Positions 41,830 through 49,840 of a stretch of DNA of 64,000 nt are shown here, piece by piece. Positions within the stretch are counted from its first letter, which is position 1; each line of letters starts with the position of its first letter. The stretch is taken from contig JANWHZ010000045.1 of the NCBI GenBank assembly GCA_025450135.1, positions 1-64,000 of the forward strand. The letters run 5' to 3'. The position numbers and the translations under genes were made by a program. This DNA comes from Candidatus Saccharimonadales bacterium (GTDB taxonomy: Bacteria > Patescibacteriota > Saccharimonadia > Saccharimonadales > UBA4665). The notes under the pieces are model-generated. The model had not been told where the DNA came from. It searched no databases and saw nothing but the letters and a program-made list of their open reading frames with translations.

Positions 41830-41857
41830 CAAAAATCCCCAACACATAGTTGGGGAT
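41830..41857 (-). terminator. Intrinsic terminator after rplS
   Basis: 9-bp stem ATCCCCAAC / GTTGGGGAT, 5-nt loop, followed by T5 on the minus strand. It lies between rplS and rnhB. Confidence 0.88.
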
Positions 41858-41877
41858 CAGTGAGTTTGTAAGTAAAA

Positions 41878-42402
41878 TTACTTTTCTGCTTCTTCGTGAC
41901 GGGCAGCAACTTCCGCCTGCTTAGCTTCAAGTTCTGCCCCTTCAGCGGCCTTTTCTTCAGCAGCTTCTTCTGCAGCCTGGGCAACTTCTTCCTTCAACTT
42001 TTCTTCTTCAGCTTCTGCTGCAGCATCATGGACAGCATTTACTGATTGGCGATCAAAGTCCAGACCGATCATGCGGGCAGCTTTACCAGTACGGTTGCGC
42101 ATATATGTCAGGTACTTACGACGCACCTTGCTCCGCTTCGTCACTTCGACTTTTAAGACGAGTGGGCTGTGAAGTAGGAAGCTCTTTTCTACACCGATAC
42201 CGCTCGCGATGCGACGGACAATAATGCTGCTTGTTTGGCTTCCCTTTTTGCTCGTACGAATTACCAGACCTTGAAAAACCTGCACACGCTCTTTGCTACC
42301 TTCACGAATCCGCTGATGCACGCGCACCGTGTCGCCAGTCCGCACGTCTACAACGGCCGACTTCTTGAAAGAATCAGAAATAGTTTGTGTCACACTTTGC
42401 AT
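41878..42402 (-). CDS. rplS: 50S ribosomal protein L19 with a long Glu/Ala tail
   Basis: 174 aa; standard L19 is about 115 aa. The canonical part contains TGDTVRVHQRIREGSKERVQVFQG and VRRIASGIGVEKSF, and ends with the KRSKVRRKYLTYMRNRTGKAAR block. Residues about 118-174 are a charged, alanine-rich helix-forming tail (AAAEAEEEKLKEEVAQAAEE). L19 sits at the 30S-50S interface. AGGA lies 10 nt before the ATG. The tail could project from the ribosome surface or interact with a factor; this is inference. Confidence 0.94.
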   Translation of the reverse strand: MQSVTQTISDSFKKSAVVDVRTGDTVRVHQRIREGSKERVQVFQGLVIRTSKKGSQTSSIIVRRIASGIGVEKSFLLHSPLVLKVEVTKRSKVRRKYLTYMRNRTGKAARMIGLDFDRQSVNAVHDAAAEAEEEKLKEEVAQAAEEAAEEKAAEGAELEAKQAEVAARHEEAEK

Positions 42403-42475
42403 ATCTCATACATCCTACAGCATTTCACCTCTGGAAGCAAGTGTACCCGTTCAGACCAATCAAGTCGTACGTAAC

Positions 42476-43753
42476 CTAAGGCCGCCTGACCTTAAAATGG
42501 ATAAGCTCGCGCAGCTTGGCGGCGTCGGCTTCGACTTTCTCTTTGTTTATATTGCTAAGGAACGCTACGGCTAGAGCATCGCCACCTTTATCAGCAAAAA
42601 GAGCACGATCCCCAGGATTAACATTCACTTTAAGGGAAATGACGCTTTCTAGTCGGCGGGCTGCTTCTACCCCCTCAACCACTTCGACCACACCTTCAGC
42701 TTCAGCAAAAATATCTTCGCTGCGAGCATGGCTTACTATTTTTATAGGCATTTCAGGTTCCAGATTAATACGGTTTATTAGATCATTGTAGTGGTGCTCT
42801 ATACCGAACGCCTCATGGTACAGCTTCTCACGTCTTCCGCCGATACGCGCCCCTAGTTCGATAACCTTCCAACCATCTTTGGTATGAAATAACTCGATAT
42901 GCACGGTAGTTGCACGAAGCCCTAGGGCACGAACAGCTGACCGAGCAGCCTGGAAGCCTTTCTGCGTCTCGTCTTCCGACAGATCGACAGGCAGAATACA
43001 GGTATGACCATAGAAGCCCGGCTGACCTAGTGAAGCGGCAGTAATAACTTGCACCAGTGGCAAACAACGAATGATCCCGTCATATGAGACATAAACATCC
43101 GTTGAGTACATGTCACCTTGCATCATTTCCTCTATAAGCAGTACCGGCTTAGCCGCACGCCGCCAGTGACTATATACTTTATCGATAATGCCAAACGTCT
43201 CGTTTAGGCACCTGGCAAGTTCATCTTTCGTGTTGCAGCGGGTCACAAGAAACGACGACCACAGGCTACCTGGTTTGACGATCACCGGAAAAGTAAGATC
43301 TTTTGTGACTTCTTCCCACCTCAAGAGGTCATCCTGTTGCACGAGCCGATATTCAGGGACAAGGTCTGGATCATACGATTTAAGTCGGTCACGCATGAGA
43401 GGCTTTTCACTTGACCAAAGCAACGATGATTCAGTCGGTGCGTAAACGTACGGCACAAATGGTATGAGCTGGCGAAGATGATATATAGAATCCTCATACC
43501 GAGTAGTAACAAGTAGAATTCGGTCCAAAAGAGGTAGCAGGGTTCTCTCCAGCTCGTCCGGATTATCGAAGTCTGCCACGACTTCTTCGAACAAACCGGT
43601 AGTATCGACAGGCCGGTCAGGATAGTCAAGAAAACCGCGGTGCACAAGAACTATCCCTTTCAACGGCCGGCCAAGTTTTTTACTGAGTAAATGTGTCGCG
43701 TTGACGAGCCCTGGCTCTACTATGTCGACTGACAAGACAATATCTTTTTCCAT
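42476..43753 (-). CDS. ATP-grasp ligase, tandem copy 2
   Basis: 425 aa. The ATP-grasp lobes are seen in FPVIVKPGSLWSSFLVTR (lysine strand), VLLIEEMMQGDMYS (adenine strand) and HIELFHTKDGWKVIELGARIGG (metal-binding strand; ELGAR replaces the usual E-x-N-x-R). N-terminal pre-grasp Rossmann-like domain (LLSKKLGRPLKGIVLVHRG) and a C-terminal beta domain (SLKVNVNPGDRALFADKGG). This arrangement is like BacD/L-amino-acid ligase and carnosine-synthase-type enzymes, which join a carboxylate to an amine through an acyl phosphate. It is a clear paralogue of the gene upstream (22 bp gap). Substrates unknown. Confidence 0.85.
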   Translation of the reverse strand: MEKDIVLSVDIVEPGLVNATHLLSKKLGRPLKGIVLVHRGFLDYPDRPVDTTGLFEEVVADFDNPDELERTLLPLLDRILLVTTRYEDSIYHLRQLIPFVPYVYAPTESSLLWSSEKPLMRDRLKSYDPDLVPEYRLVQQDDLLRWEEVTKDLTFPVIVKPGSLWSSFLVTRCNTKDELARCLNETFGIIDKVYSHWRRAAKPVLLIEEMMQGDMYSTDVYVSYDGIIRCLPLVQVITAASLGQPGFYGHTCILPVDLSEDETQKGFQAARSAVRALGLRATTVHIELFHTKDGWKVIELGARIGGRREKLYHEAFGIEHHYNDLINRINLEPEMPIKIVSHARSEDIFAEAEGVVEVVEGVEAARRLESVISLKVNVNPGDRALFADKGGDALAVAFLSNINKEKVEADAAKLRELIHFKVRRP

Positions 43754-43775
43754 ATGCTGGTGTCTAGTTCATTCC

Positions 43776-45128
43776 CTATGCCGCTACTTGCAATGTTCGG
43801 CCTTGGTCGATACTCGCTGTTGGCTTTTGCTCGTGTGCTCGTATGTGGATCTTAATACCGGCCCGCGTCGCAGATACGTCTTTACGCAAAGCATCAACAT
43901 CCAGACCACATAGCACACCTTGCACAGCAACTGAACCGCCTTCAGTAATTGGCAAAACGTGATCGCCTGGTTTCACAAACTCATTGATTGTATACGTTGC
44001 TGGGTTATGTCTCGCTTCAGTAATACCCTCGATTGACACAATTTCACCTTCGACTTCCGGATAAACCTTAAATACCATACTATGCGTACGGCGACCAGCG
44101 CTTAACTGCGGCTCTAATCCGATTTTAAGTAACAGCTCGTTGAGTGCGTGATCTACACCATATGATGCCTCGTAGACTTCCTGGCGAAGTGCGCCCGGAC
44201 GTGCAGCAAGCTCAATTACTTTCCAACCGTCAGCGGTCTTATATAGCTCAATATGCGCCACGCTCGACCGCAAGCCGACGGCATGAATTGCCGCTTGGGC
44301 GACCTGCTTACCGGCCCGATCCTCTTCTTCAGTTAGCTCATGGTACGTCTCAGTCTGGTATATGTAAAAGCCAGGCAGGCCTACGTGATAGGCCGACTTG
44401 CTCCTTAGTAGGGGCAGCAACCAAACCTGACCCGACTGGCTGGCATAACCATCAATAGAATACAAATCACCTTCCATGAATTCCTCAACCAGTATTCCCG
44501 GTTTGCCATTACCCCGATTACGCTTATAGGTATCTTCGAGGGCCGCGAAGCTATCGCGTAATGCTCGGCCAAGCTCTTGCTTTGTATGCACTTTGGTGAC
44601 CAAAGTGGAGTCAGACAAGCCAGTCGGCTTTACCATCATGGGGAATGTAAGGCTTTCTATGACCGTATCTATTTGTTTTTCGCTTGCATCAGCTACTGTA
44701 AGTAGCTTTGGAACAAGCCGAGGGTCATACGCACCCATAATCTCGCGCATTTTGCCTTTGTGTGTCGCCCATTCTATGGAACGCTCGCTTGGGCCAAGTA
44801 CATACGGCACATGAGGCAGTACCCGCTGAAAATCCATTTGGCTGCTTTCACCGCCGCAGGTTACAACGAGTAATTCGTGCTCAAATCGTTTAACGGTAGC
44901 ACGCAGTTCTGCATCATTGGAAAATTCGCATATTACTTCTTCAAATTCACCTGAGGTATCTGGGAGATTCTGACCCGCCTCTTTGAGTCTCTTGTCGATG
45001 AGCATAATACCGCGGAGCGGCCGGCCGAGATATTCAGCGAGCCTATGGACTGCACGGCCATACTCTTCATAGTAATCATTCACGAGCACGATAACATTCT
45101 TTGACGAGTCGTCAGCTAAGTTGTACAT
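43776..45128 (-). CDS. ATP-grasp ligase, tandem copy 1
   Basis: 450 aa. It has the same order of parts as its neighbour: RLAEYLGRPLRGIMLIDKR, FPMMVKPTGLSDSTLVTK, ILVEEFMEGDLYSIDGY, HIELYKTADGWKVIELAARPG, and a C-terminal beta domain (NEFVKPGDHVLPITEGGS). It is transcribed first, from a promoter about 260 nt upstream whose leader contains an intrinsic terminator and a possible 48-codon ORF. The paired, diverged copies suggest two successive ligation steps or a heteromer. Tailoring of a peptide, amino-acid dipeptide or cell-surface ligand are all possible. Confidence 0.85.
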   Translation of the reverse strand: MYNLADDSSKNVIVLVNDYYEEYGRAVHRLAEYLGRPLRGIMLIDKRLKEAGQNLPDTSGEFEEVICEFSNDAELRATVKRFEHELLVVTCGGESSQMDFQRVLPHVPYVLGPSERSIEWATHKGKMREIMGAYDPRLVPKLLTVADASEKQIDTVIESLTFPMMVKPTGLSDSTLVTKVHTKQELGRALRDSFAALEDTYKRNRGNGKPGILVEEFMEGDLYSIDGYASQSGQVWLLPLLRSKSAYHVGLPGFYIYQTETYHELTEEEDRAGKQVAQAAIHAVGLRSSVAHIELYKTADGWKVIELAARPGALRQEVYEASYGVDHALNELLLKIGLEPQLSAGRRTHSMVFKVYPEVEGEIVSIEGITEARHNPATYTINEFVKPGDHVLPITEGGSVAVQGVLCGLDVDALRKDVSATRAGIKIHIRAHEQKPTASIDQGRTLQVAA

Positions 45129-45237
45129 GGATTTGCAAATGGACGGCCTTTCTTTCGCCCGAGTTTAGCCAATTCTTGAGTGGGCCAGAGCATATAGTCG
45201 AACCATACGGTTCGTTATAGGCCGACCCTTAGATATC

Positions 45238-45384
45238 TCATGGGATGAAAAAATAACCCGATACACCGATGTACCCGGTTGAAGTGTTATCTACGGATCG
45301 AAGCCGCATCAATAAGTCTCTTTCGCCTACATTTGCCAACAATAAGTAACTAGCATAGGTGCTATAAATATCGCTGACCCACAT
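45238..45384 (-). CDS. Possible 48-codon leader ORF upstream of the ATP-grasp pair
   Basis: ATG at 45384, preceded by AGGAAG 6 nt upstream and lying just downstream of a consensus promoter. The product would start MWVSDIYSTYASYLLLANVG and end with a Gly/Tyr/Phe-rich GYIGVSGYFFIP. The last third of the ORF is the same DNA as the terminator hairpin, so it may be a leader peptide, a precursor peptide for the ligases, or a chance frame in a regulatory RNA. No family recognised. Confidence 0.35.
   Translation of the reverse strand: MWVSDIYSTYASYLLLANVGERDLLMRLRSVDNTSTGYIGVSGYFFIP
45248..45280 (-). terminator. Intrinsic terminator inside the ATP-grasp leader
   Basis: An 11-position stem with one mismatch (AACCGGGTACA / TGTATCGGGTT, 45255-45280) is followed by A and T6 (45248-45253) on the minus strand. 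It lies between the promoter and the first ATP-grasp gene, 120 nt before the ATG, so it acts as an attenuator or ends a short RNA of about 140 nt. Confidence 0.65.
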
Positions 45385-45395
45385 GGATTCTTCCT

Positions 45396-45424
45396 ATTAT
45401 ACGTCAAGCTTACGCTTCTTGCAA
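45396..45424 (-). promoter_or_regulatory. Consensus promoter of the ATP-grasp leader
   Basis: -35 TTGCAA (45419-45424), exactly 17 bp, -10 TATAAT (45396-45401). Probable transcript start near 45389. Between this and the pilB-like stop (45506) I see only a small hairpin (CTAGG/CCTAG type) and nothing else. Confidence 0.75.
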
Positions 45425-45505
45425 GAGAGCCATGGGCATTAACAAGGGTGGATAACCACTAGGTAGCCTAGCGCTGCAACTATAATCGACAGCTATTTAG
45501 CCTTA

Positions 45506-47125
45506 TCAACCGACGACGCGGGCAATTTCCTCTAGGGTCGTTTCACCGCGTAATACTTTTAACACCCCGTCCTGCTGCATAGTGAGCATGCCACCTCGTA
45601 TTGCCGCTGCCTCAATCGACACGCTCGAAACAACACCCGTTTTGCCGTCGAGTACATTCCGTAGCTCATCACTCATTGTTAGTTGCTCGCGGATCACGAG
45701 CTGTCCGCGGTAGCCATAAGGATTTTCTGTCGACAAGCCAGGCTTATATAGCAGTATGTTGTCTAAGCCCGGACGATCTACTCCATCCGGCAGCGTATCA
45801 ATAACAGACTGCAAATACGCCCGCGTAGCATCATCCGGCTGATATGGCTGCTTCGTCGCATCATCAAGCCGTCGGGCGAGCCGTTGCGCCATAATTAACC
45901 GAATTGCTGATACAAACAGGGGGTTCTGACCAATCACATCCCCAAGACGAGTAAGCGCTGCGGCGGCACTACCTGCATGGAACGTCGTGAGCACCAAATG
46001 GCCAGTTAATGCCGCCTGAAGCGCTGTGCGAGCTGTGTCGTTATCGCGAACTTCGCCGACCATGACAATATCCGGATCTAGACGTAGTACTGCACGCAGT
46101 TTATCTGCAAAACTGGCGTCGTTACCACCTTCGCTGCTTCTTACAGATATCTGCGTAATTCCGGGAAATTGATATTCAACCGGATCTTCGATTGTAATAA
46201 TCTTCCGCTCATCGTTATTCAGTGAATTCATTATGGAGTAGAGCGTCGTAGTCTTGCCGGAGCCTGTTGGGCCAACGACCATGACAAGCCCACTCGGTTT
46301 AGCAATAATCGCATCGACTACCTTGTGCTCACTCTCAGATAAACCCAGTCGATCGAGCTGATACATCTCTGCCTGCATATTGAACAGGCGCATTACAATG
46401 TCCATGCCATTGATCGTTGGAACCGTTTCAAGACGCACATTGACATCAACCATTGTCCCATCGGCCATTTTTACCCTCTGAGCAATATGGCCTTGCTGTG
46501 CTTCATCAGCGGAGGTAGATACGTTGCCAGCACTCGCAATTGCACCGACAAGTACGCGGTATTTATCTAGGGCAACACGTGCCACAGGGTGCAGTACGCC
46601 ATCAATACGGAAGCGGATTCGAACATCGCCCTCCTGGGTCTCAATGTGAATGTCAGACGCTTTCAAGCGATATGCTTGGGAAACCAAGTAGGCAAGCATG
46701 TCATCGGCTCGAACTTGCGACAATGTTTCCGAGACTTGTGCCACAAGATCGGATGTCCCAGCCGTATTCAAGGCAATGTCTTGATACACCACTTTCTTCG
46801 GTGGATCGTACCGCATCATATATTCTCGATACCCGGTTTCAGAAATGATGGCGAAATTAACAATTTGATTCAAAAACCGGCGCTTGACCTCTACCATCGA
46901 AGTCTGAGGAGTAGTAGTTAAGATACCGAACAATATGTTGCTCTGGTCTGCCTGCAGAGGGACAAGCTTCAAGCGATAGAGGTCAGGCACGCTCAATAGA
47001 TACTCAAACAGTTGTTTGTTCTGAACGAGCGACGTGTCAACGTAGTTCATTCCTAGGATACGGGCGCGGCGCAGAGTTGCCTGCTCTTGCTCCTGTCGCC
47101 CACGAGCAGCAGCATCATCTTGCAT
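45506..47125 (-). CDS. Type IV pilus/type II secretion ATPase (PilB/GspE family)
   Basis: 539 aa from the ATG at 47125 (MQDDAAARG). An N-terminal GspE-like domain precedes the ATPase: DIHIETQEGDVRIRFRIDGVLH (the ASDIHxE signature), Walker A VVGPTGSGKTTTLY, Asp box DPVEYQFPGI, Walker B LRLDPDIVMVGEVRD, His box LVLTTFHAG. The usual tetracysteine zinc motif between the Walker B and C-terminal part is absent: no CxxC appears after MAQRLARRLDD. It powers pilus assembly at the membrane. The start is 8 nt from TATACT with no Shine-Dalgarno, so leaderless. Confidence 0.92.
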   Translation of the reverse strand: MQDDAAARGRQEQEQATLRRARILGMNYVDTSLVQNKQLFEYLLSVPDLYRLKLVPLQADQSNILFGILTTTPQTSMVEVKRRFLNQIVNFAIISETGYREYMMRYDPPKKVVYQDIALNTAGTSDLVAQVSETLSQVRADDMLAYLVSQAYRLKASDIHIETQEGDVRIRFRIDGVLHPVARVALDKYRVLVGAIASAGNVSTSADEAQQGHIAQRVKMADGTMVDVNVRLETVPTINGMDIVMRLFNMQAEMYQLDRLGLSESEHKVVDAIIAKPSGLVMVVGPTGSGKTTTLYSIMNSLNNDERKIITIEDPVEYQFPGITQISVRSSEGGNDASFADKLRAVLRLDPDIVMVGEVRDNDTARTALQAALTGHLVLTTFHAGSAAAALTRLGDVIGQNPLFVSAIRLIMAQRLARRLDDATKQPYQPDDATRAYLQSVIDTLPDGVDRPGLDNILLYKPGLSTENPYGYRGQLVIREQLTMSDELRNVLDGKTGVVSSVSIEAAAIRGGMLTMQQDGVLKVLRGETTLEEIARVVG

Positions 47126-47133
47126 ATGGTTAT

Positions 47134-47139
47134 AGTATA
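47134..47139 (-). promoter_or_regulatory. Candidate leaderless -10 box for the pilB-like gene
   Basis: TATACT, 8 nt before the ATG at 47125; no Shine-Dalgarno; -35 weak. Confidence 0.4.
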
Positions 47140-47170
47140 AGACAATCCATGGCAACAAGGCTAGACACTC

Positions 47171-47710
47171 ATGCTTGACGAAAAATATACTTACTACCAA
47201 CATAGAGCCATGCCCCATATAGCATTGGTTGCCCATAATATCCGCAGCTGTCTCAATGTTGGGTCGTTACTACGTACCGCCGATGGTTTGGGGATCTCAC
47301 ACGTCTACTTGACCGGGTACACACCATACCCATTGGCTGATAATGACCAGCGCCTGCCGCATCTAGCCCGCCAGATCGCAAACCGCATTAACAAGAGCGC
47401 GCTCGGAGCAGAGCATATGGTGCCTTGGTCGCACGAGGAAAATGTCGATCACGTAGTCAACCGGCTCCGCACAGAAGGCTATACTATTGCTGCTCTAGAG
47501 CAGACCGAACAATCAGTCCCGCTTAACCAGTTCAATACGGATCAGCCTATTGCGTTAATTGTCGGTCGAGAAGTGGAAGGCGTGGAGCCAGCCGTGCTCG
47601 CACTCTGCGATCAAATTATCGAGATACCGATGCATGGGCAGAAGGAATCATTTAATGTCAGCATCGCTGCGGCGATCGCGTTATATCACCTTTCATCGAG
47701 ATTGTCATAA
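47171..47710 (+). CDS. SpoU/TrmH-family RNA 2'-O-methyltransferase
   Basis: 179 aa (166 if the ATG at 47210, MPHIALVAHNIRS, is used; a -10-like TATACT at 47186-47191 would favour the later start). SPOUT motifs: NIRSCLNVGSLLRTADGLG (motif 1), PIALIVGREVEGVEPAVLALCD (motif 2, GxExxG) and IEIPMHGQKESFNVSIAAAIALYH (motif 3). Methylates a ribose in tRNA or rRNA using SAM; the target site is unknown. Divergent from the pilB-like gene; its end overlaps the convergent unknown gene by 25 bp. Confidence 0.92.
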   Translation: MLDEKYTYYQHRAMPHIALVAHNIRSCLNVGSLLRTADGLGISHVYLTGYTPYPLADNDQRLPHLARQIANRINKSALGAEHMVPWSHEENVDHVVNRLRTEGYTIAALEQTEQSVPLNQFNTDQPIALIVGREVEGVEPAVLALCDQIIEIPMHGQKESFNVSIAAAIALYHLSSRLS

Positions 47711-48150
47711 AAATCGGCTAGGCTTAACCGAATGGAATGGATTATCCGAGAGCTTAGGTACAGTTCGCTGCTTAGTCGCTCATGTTCGTTCACAAGGGGC
47801 TGCTCAGGGTGATATTGGAAATGCACCGAGGGACAACGACCAATCCCAAATTCATGCTTGTAGTACGAGGTGACCGGTTCAGCTGTATCGCGATCAGAAC
47901 ACGATACTGACGATCCAAGTAGTTGATAGAAGCCGGGAAGCGCCTGCCAGTCATATTCATGCCATTGATAGACCTTCGCCCATGGCATACCGGCATTCGT
48001 ATGCGTGATACGCAGCCACCACCTTATTAAATTTTGACGCCAACCAGTGGCCAAGAATATGCTGTTGCCTTCACTCACATCCGCTAAGTTGAGTACCGTT
48101 AATTGCTCTGATCGCTCTAACGCTTCGGCAGACTGTTCAATCAGTGTCAA
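47686..48150 (-). CDS. Hypothetical protein
   Basis: About 154 aa if a TTG at 48150 is the start, just inside the end of the upstream unknown gene; the frame stays open further upstream to 48222 with no ATG. Aromatic-rich (NLIRWWLRITHTNAG, YQWHEYDWQALPGFYQLL) with a helical C-terminus (SSRIIHSIRLSLADFYDNL). No membrane segment or recognisable domain. Its end overlaps the SpoU gene by 25 bp. Probably coupled to the gene at 48137-48655. Function unknown. Confidence 0.55.
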   Translation of the reverse strand: MTLIEQSAEALERSEQLTVLNLADVSEGNSIFLATGWRQNLIRWWLRITHTNAGMPWAKVYQWHEYDWQALPGFYQLLGSSVSCSDRDTAEPVTSYYKHEFGIGRCPSVHFQYHPEQPLVNEHERLSSELYLSSRIIHSIRLSLADFYDNLDER

Positions 48151-48655
48151 ACTCTTCGTGGGGCGGTGGAAAGGTAGCTGGGAGCTCCTCCGGGGGCTCC
48201 CATACACTTGTAATTCGAGCACCTAAATAGGGAGCAAGTGCAGCACGCTCGCCACCACTGTCGCTTTCTTCACCATAATCGACAACAAGCCAATCGTCGC
48301 ATACAATTTGCCCAACTAAGACATTGCTTTCCCGCGTACCCGCCAGTGTGCATATATGTGAGTCTACCGAGCAGCCCACCAAGCGTAAGGTCGTGTCGCC
48401 AACGGCAACCCAGGCATAGTGCGGGTTGCATATTGTAGCATCGTAACGGCTCAGCCACACCTCAGGGGTGCCCGCTGCACTTGGGCGTTTGATTCTAGCG
48501 CGAAGCAATCCAGTCTCTTCATCACGTAAGTACCCAATGTACAACACACCGTCTTCACCGTACGTGCTGAGGTCAGTTCCCCTAGCCCAGCCCGAGACAG
48601 GCAATATGTCTTCTGGCCTGCTTGGTCGCTCGTAACGTGGCCCAGACTTGCGCAT
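48137..48655 (-). CDS. Hypothetical protein
   Basis: 172 aa, TGA stop. Beta-rich, with several short strands (GVLYIGYLRDEETGLLRARIKRP, YAWVAVGDTTLRLVGC, NVLVGQIVCDDWLVVDYG), which suggests a small beta-barrel or Ig-like fold; no family recognised. An extended -10 (TGCTATCAT) ends 8 nt before the ATG and there is no Shine-Dalgarno. Divergent from the CAP-domain gene. Function unknown. Confidence 0.6.
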   Translation of the reverse strand: MRKSGPRYERPSRPEDILPVSGWARGTDLSTYGEDGVLYIGYLRDEETGLLRARIKRPSAAGTPEVWLSRYDATICNPHYAWVAVGDTTLRLVGCSVDSHICTLAGTRESNVLVGQIVCDDWLVVDYGEESDSGGERAALAPYLGARITSVWEPPEELPATFPPPHEEFDTD

Positions 48656-48663
48656 ATAGTCTA

Positions 48664-48669
48664 ATGATA
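48664..48669 (-). promoter_or_regulatory. Leaderless extended -10 box for the unknown gene at 48137
   Basis: TGCTATCAT, 8 nt before the ATG at 48655. Confidence 0.45.
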
Positions 48670-48719
48670 GCAGGGTGTCTGCCCTTGAATCCGTAAAATT
48701 TCCATCACAAGCACTATGG

Positions 48720-48725
48720 TATACT
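48720..48725 (+). promoter_or_regulatory. Extended -10 promoter of the CAP-domain gene
   Basis: TGGTATACT, 24 bp before the ATG at 48750; -35 weak. Confidence 0.5.
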
Positions 48726-48749
48726 TCAGATAGCTACTAAGACAAAAAC

Positions 48750-49706
48750 ATGACTTTGGCAAAATCCAAACCAAAACGTCCTAGCCTTGACCATCGTAAG
48801 CGGCACGGGAACCACCATCGGCATAGCCGTGACTACGTGAAGACCTACTGGCCGTATTTGCCCATTATCACCATTCTGGTTGGCGGCCTAGTTATAGGAG
48901 ATTGGCTCAGCGGAGTCAACAAGAATGTCCTGGGCTATGCGACCGACATGAGCGTTGCCAGCCTGCTTGACGACACAAACCAGCAGCGAACAAACAATGA
49001 TCTAGCTAGCCTCAATCTCAACGATAAATTGGACCAGGCCGCTCAAGCAAAAGCCGACGACATGGCAGCCCGAGATTACTGGTCGCACGATACACCAGAT
49101 GGCCAAACACCGTGGACGTTTATTACTGCAGCAGGCTACAATTACCAGACTGCCGGCGAGAACTTGGCATATGGTTTTACCACGGCCGATGGCACAATCA
49201 CCGGGTGGATGAATAGCCCGGAACACCGTGCCAATATCTTAAATAGTTCCTATCACGACGTAGGTTTTGGTATCGCCAATATCGCAAATTATCAAAACAA
49301 TGGTCCGGAAACGTTAATCGTGGCCATGTACGGCTCTCTGCCCGGCGCCTCACAGGCATCAAGACCACTATCTGAGACAGTGGCGCCGGTTATAGCGACA
49401 TTGCGGCCCGCTGCGAGCGCACCGGCAAGTACGACCACCGAGAAACAAAATACTGTCGAGCCAAGCACACAGCACATCACGCAGCTTGAACTTGTTTCTA
49501 GTAATACTCCATTTAGCACGTTAGCCCTAGCATTACTTGGATTTAGCGCTTGCGCATTCATTGTCGTTCGCCATAGCTTGGCATGGCGCAAAATGCTTGT
49601 AAAAGGTGAGCGTTTCGTGCTCCATCACACGCTGCTCGACGTTATAGCTATAACTATCGTCTCCGCCGTACTTGCCGTGAGCCACACTGCTGGGCTTATT
49701 CGCTAG
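48750..49706 (+). CDS. Membrane-anchored CAP/SCP-domain protein
   Basis: 318 aa. A basic, His-rich N-terminus (RKRHGNHHRHSRDY) is followed by a membrane helix (LPIITILVGGLVIGDWL). The extracellular CAP domain covers about residues 70-195: LLDDTNQQRTNNDL, AQAKADDMAARDYWSHDTPDG, TAGENLAYGF, and WMNSPEHRANILNSSYHDVGFG, with the two His and two Glu of the CAP cavity. After an Ala/Thr linker come two further hydrophobic helices near the C-terminus. Surface CAP proteins are often linked with adhesion, sterol or lipid binding; here it could act in host contact, but that is inference. Confidence 0.9.
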   Translation: MTLAKSKPKRPSLDHRKRHGNHHRHSRDYVKTYWPYLPIITILVGGLVIGDWLSGVNKNVLGYATDMSVASLLDDTNQQRTNNDLASLNLNDKLDQAAQAKADDMAARDYWSHDTPDGQTPWTFITAAGYNYQTAGENLAYGFTTADGTITGWMNSPEHRANILNSSYHDVGFGIANIANYQNNGPETLIVAMYGSLPGASQASRPLSETVAPVIATLRPAASAPASTTTEKQNTVEPSTQHITQLELVSSNTPFSTLALALLGFSACAFIVVRHSLAWRKMLVKGERFVLHHTLLDVIAITIVSAVLAVSHTAGLIR

Positions 49707-49840
49707 ACCACAAGTGCTCAATTGGCAGCTCCGCGCAAATGCAAGTTGAGCCAACCAGTCTCCTACTAGATCCCTTCAGCCCATCCGGCAGTCTAGATGT
49801 AGAAACGCTACTAAGAAGATTGCAGCAAGATGAGTAATAG

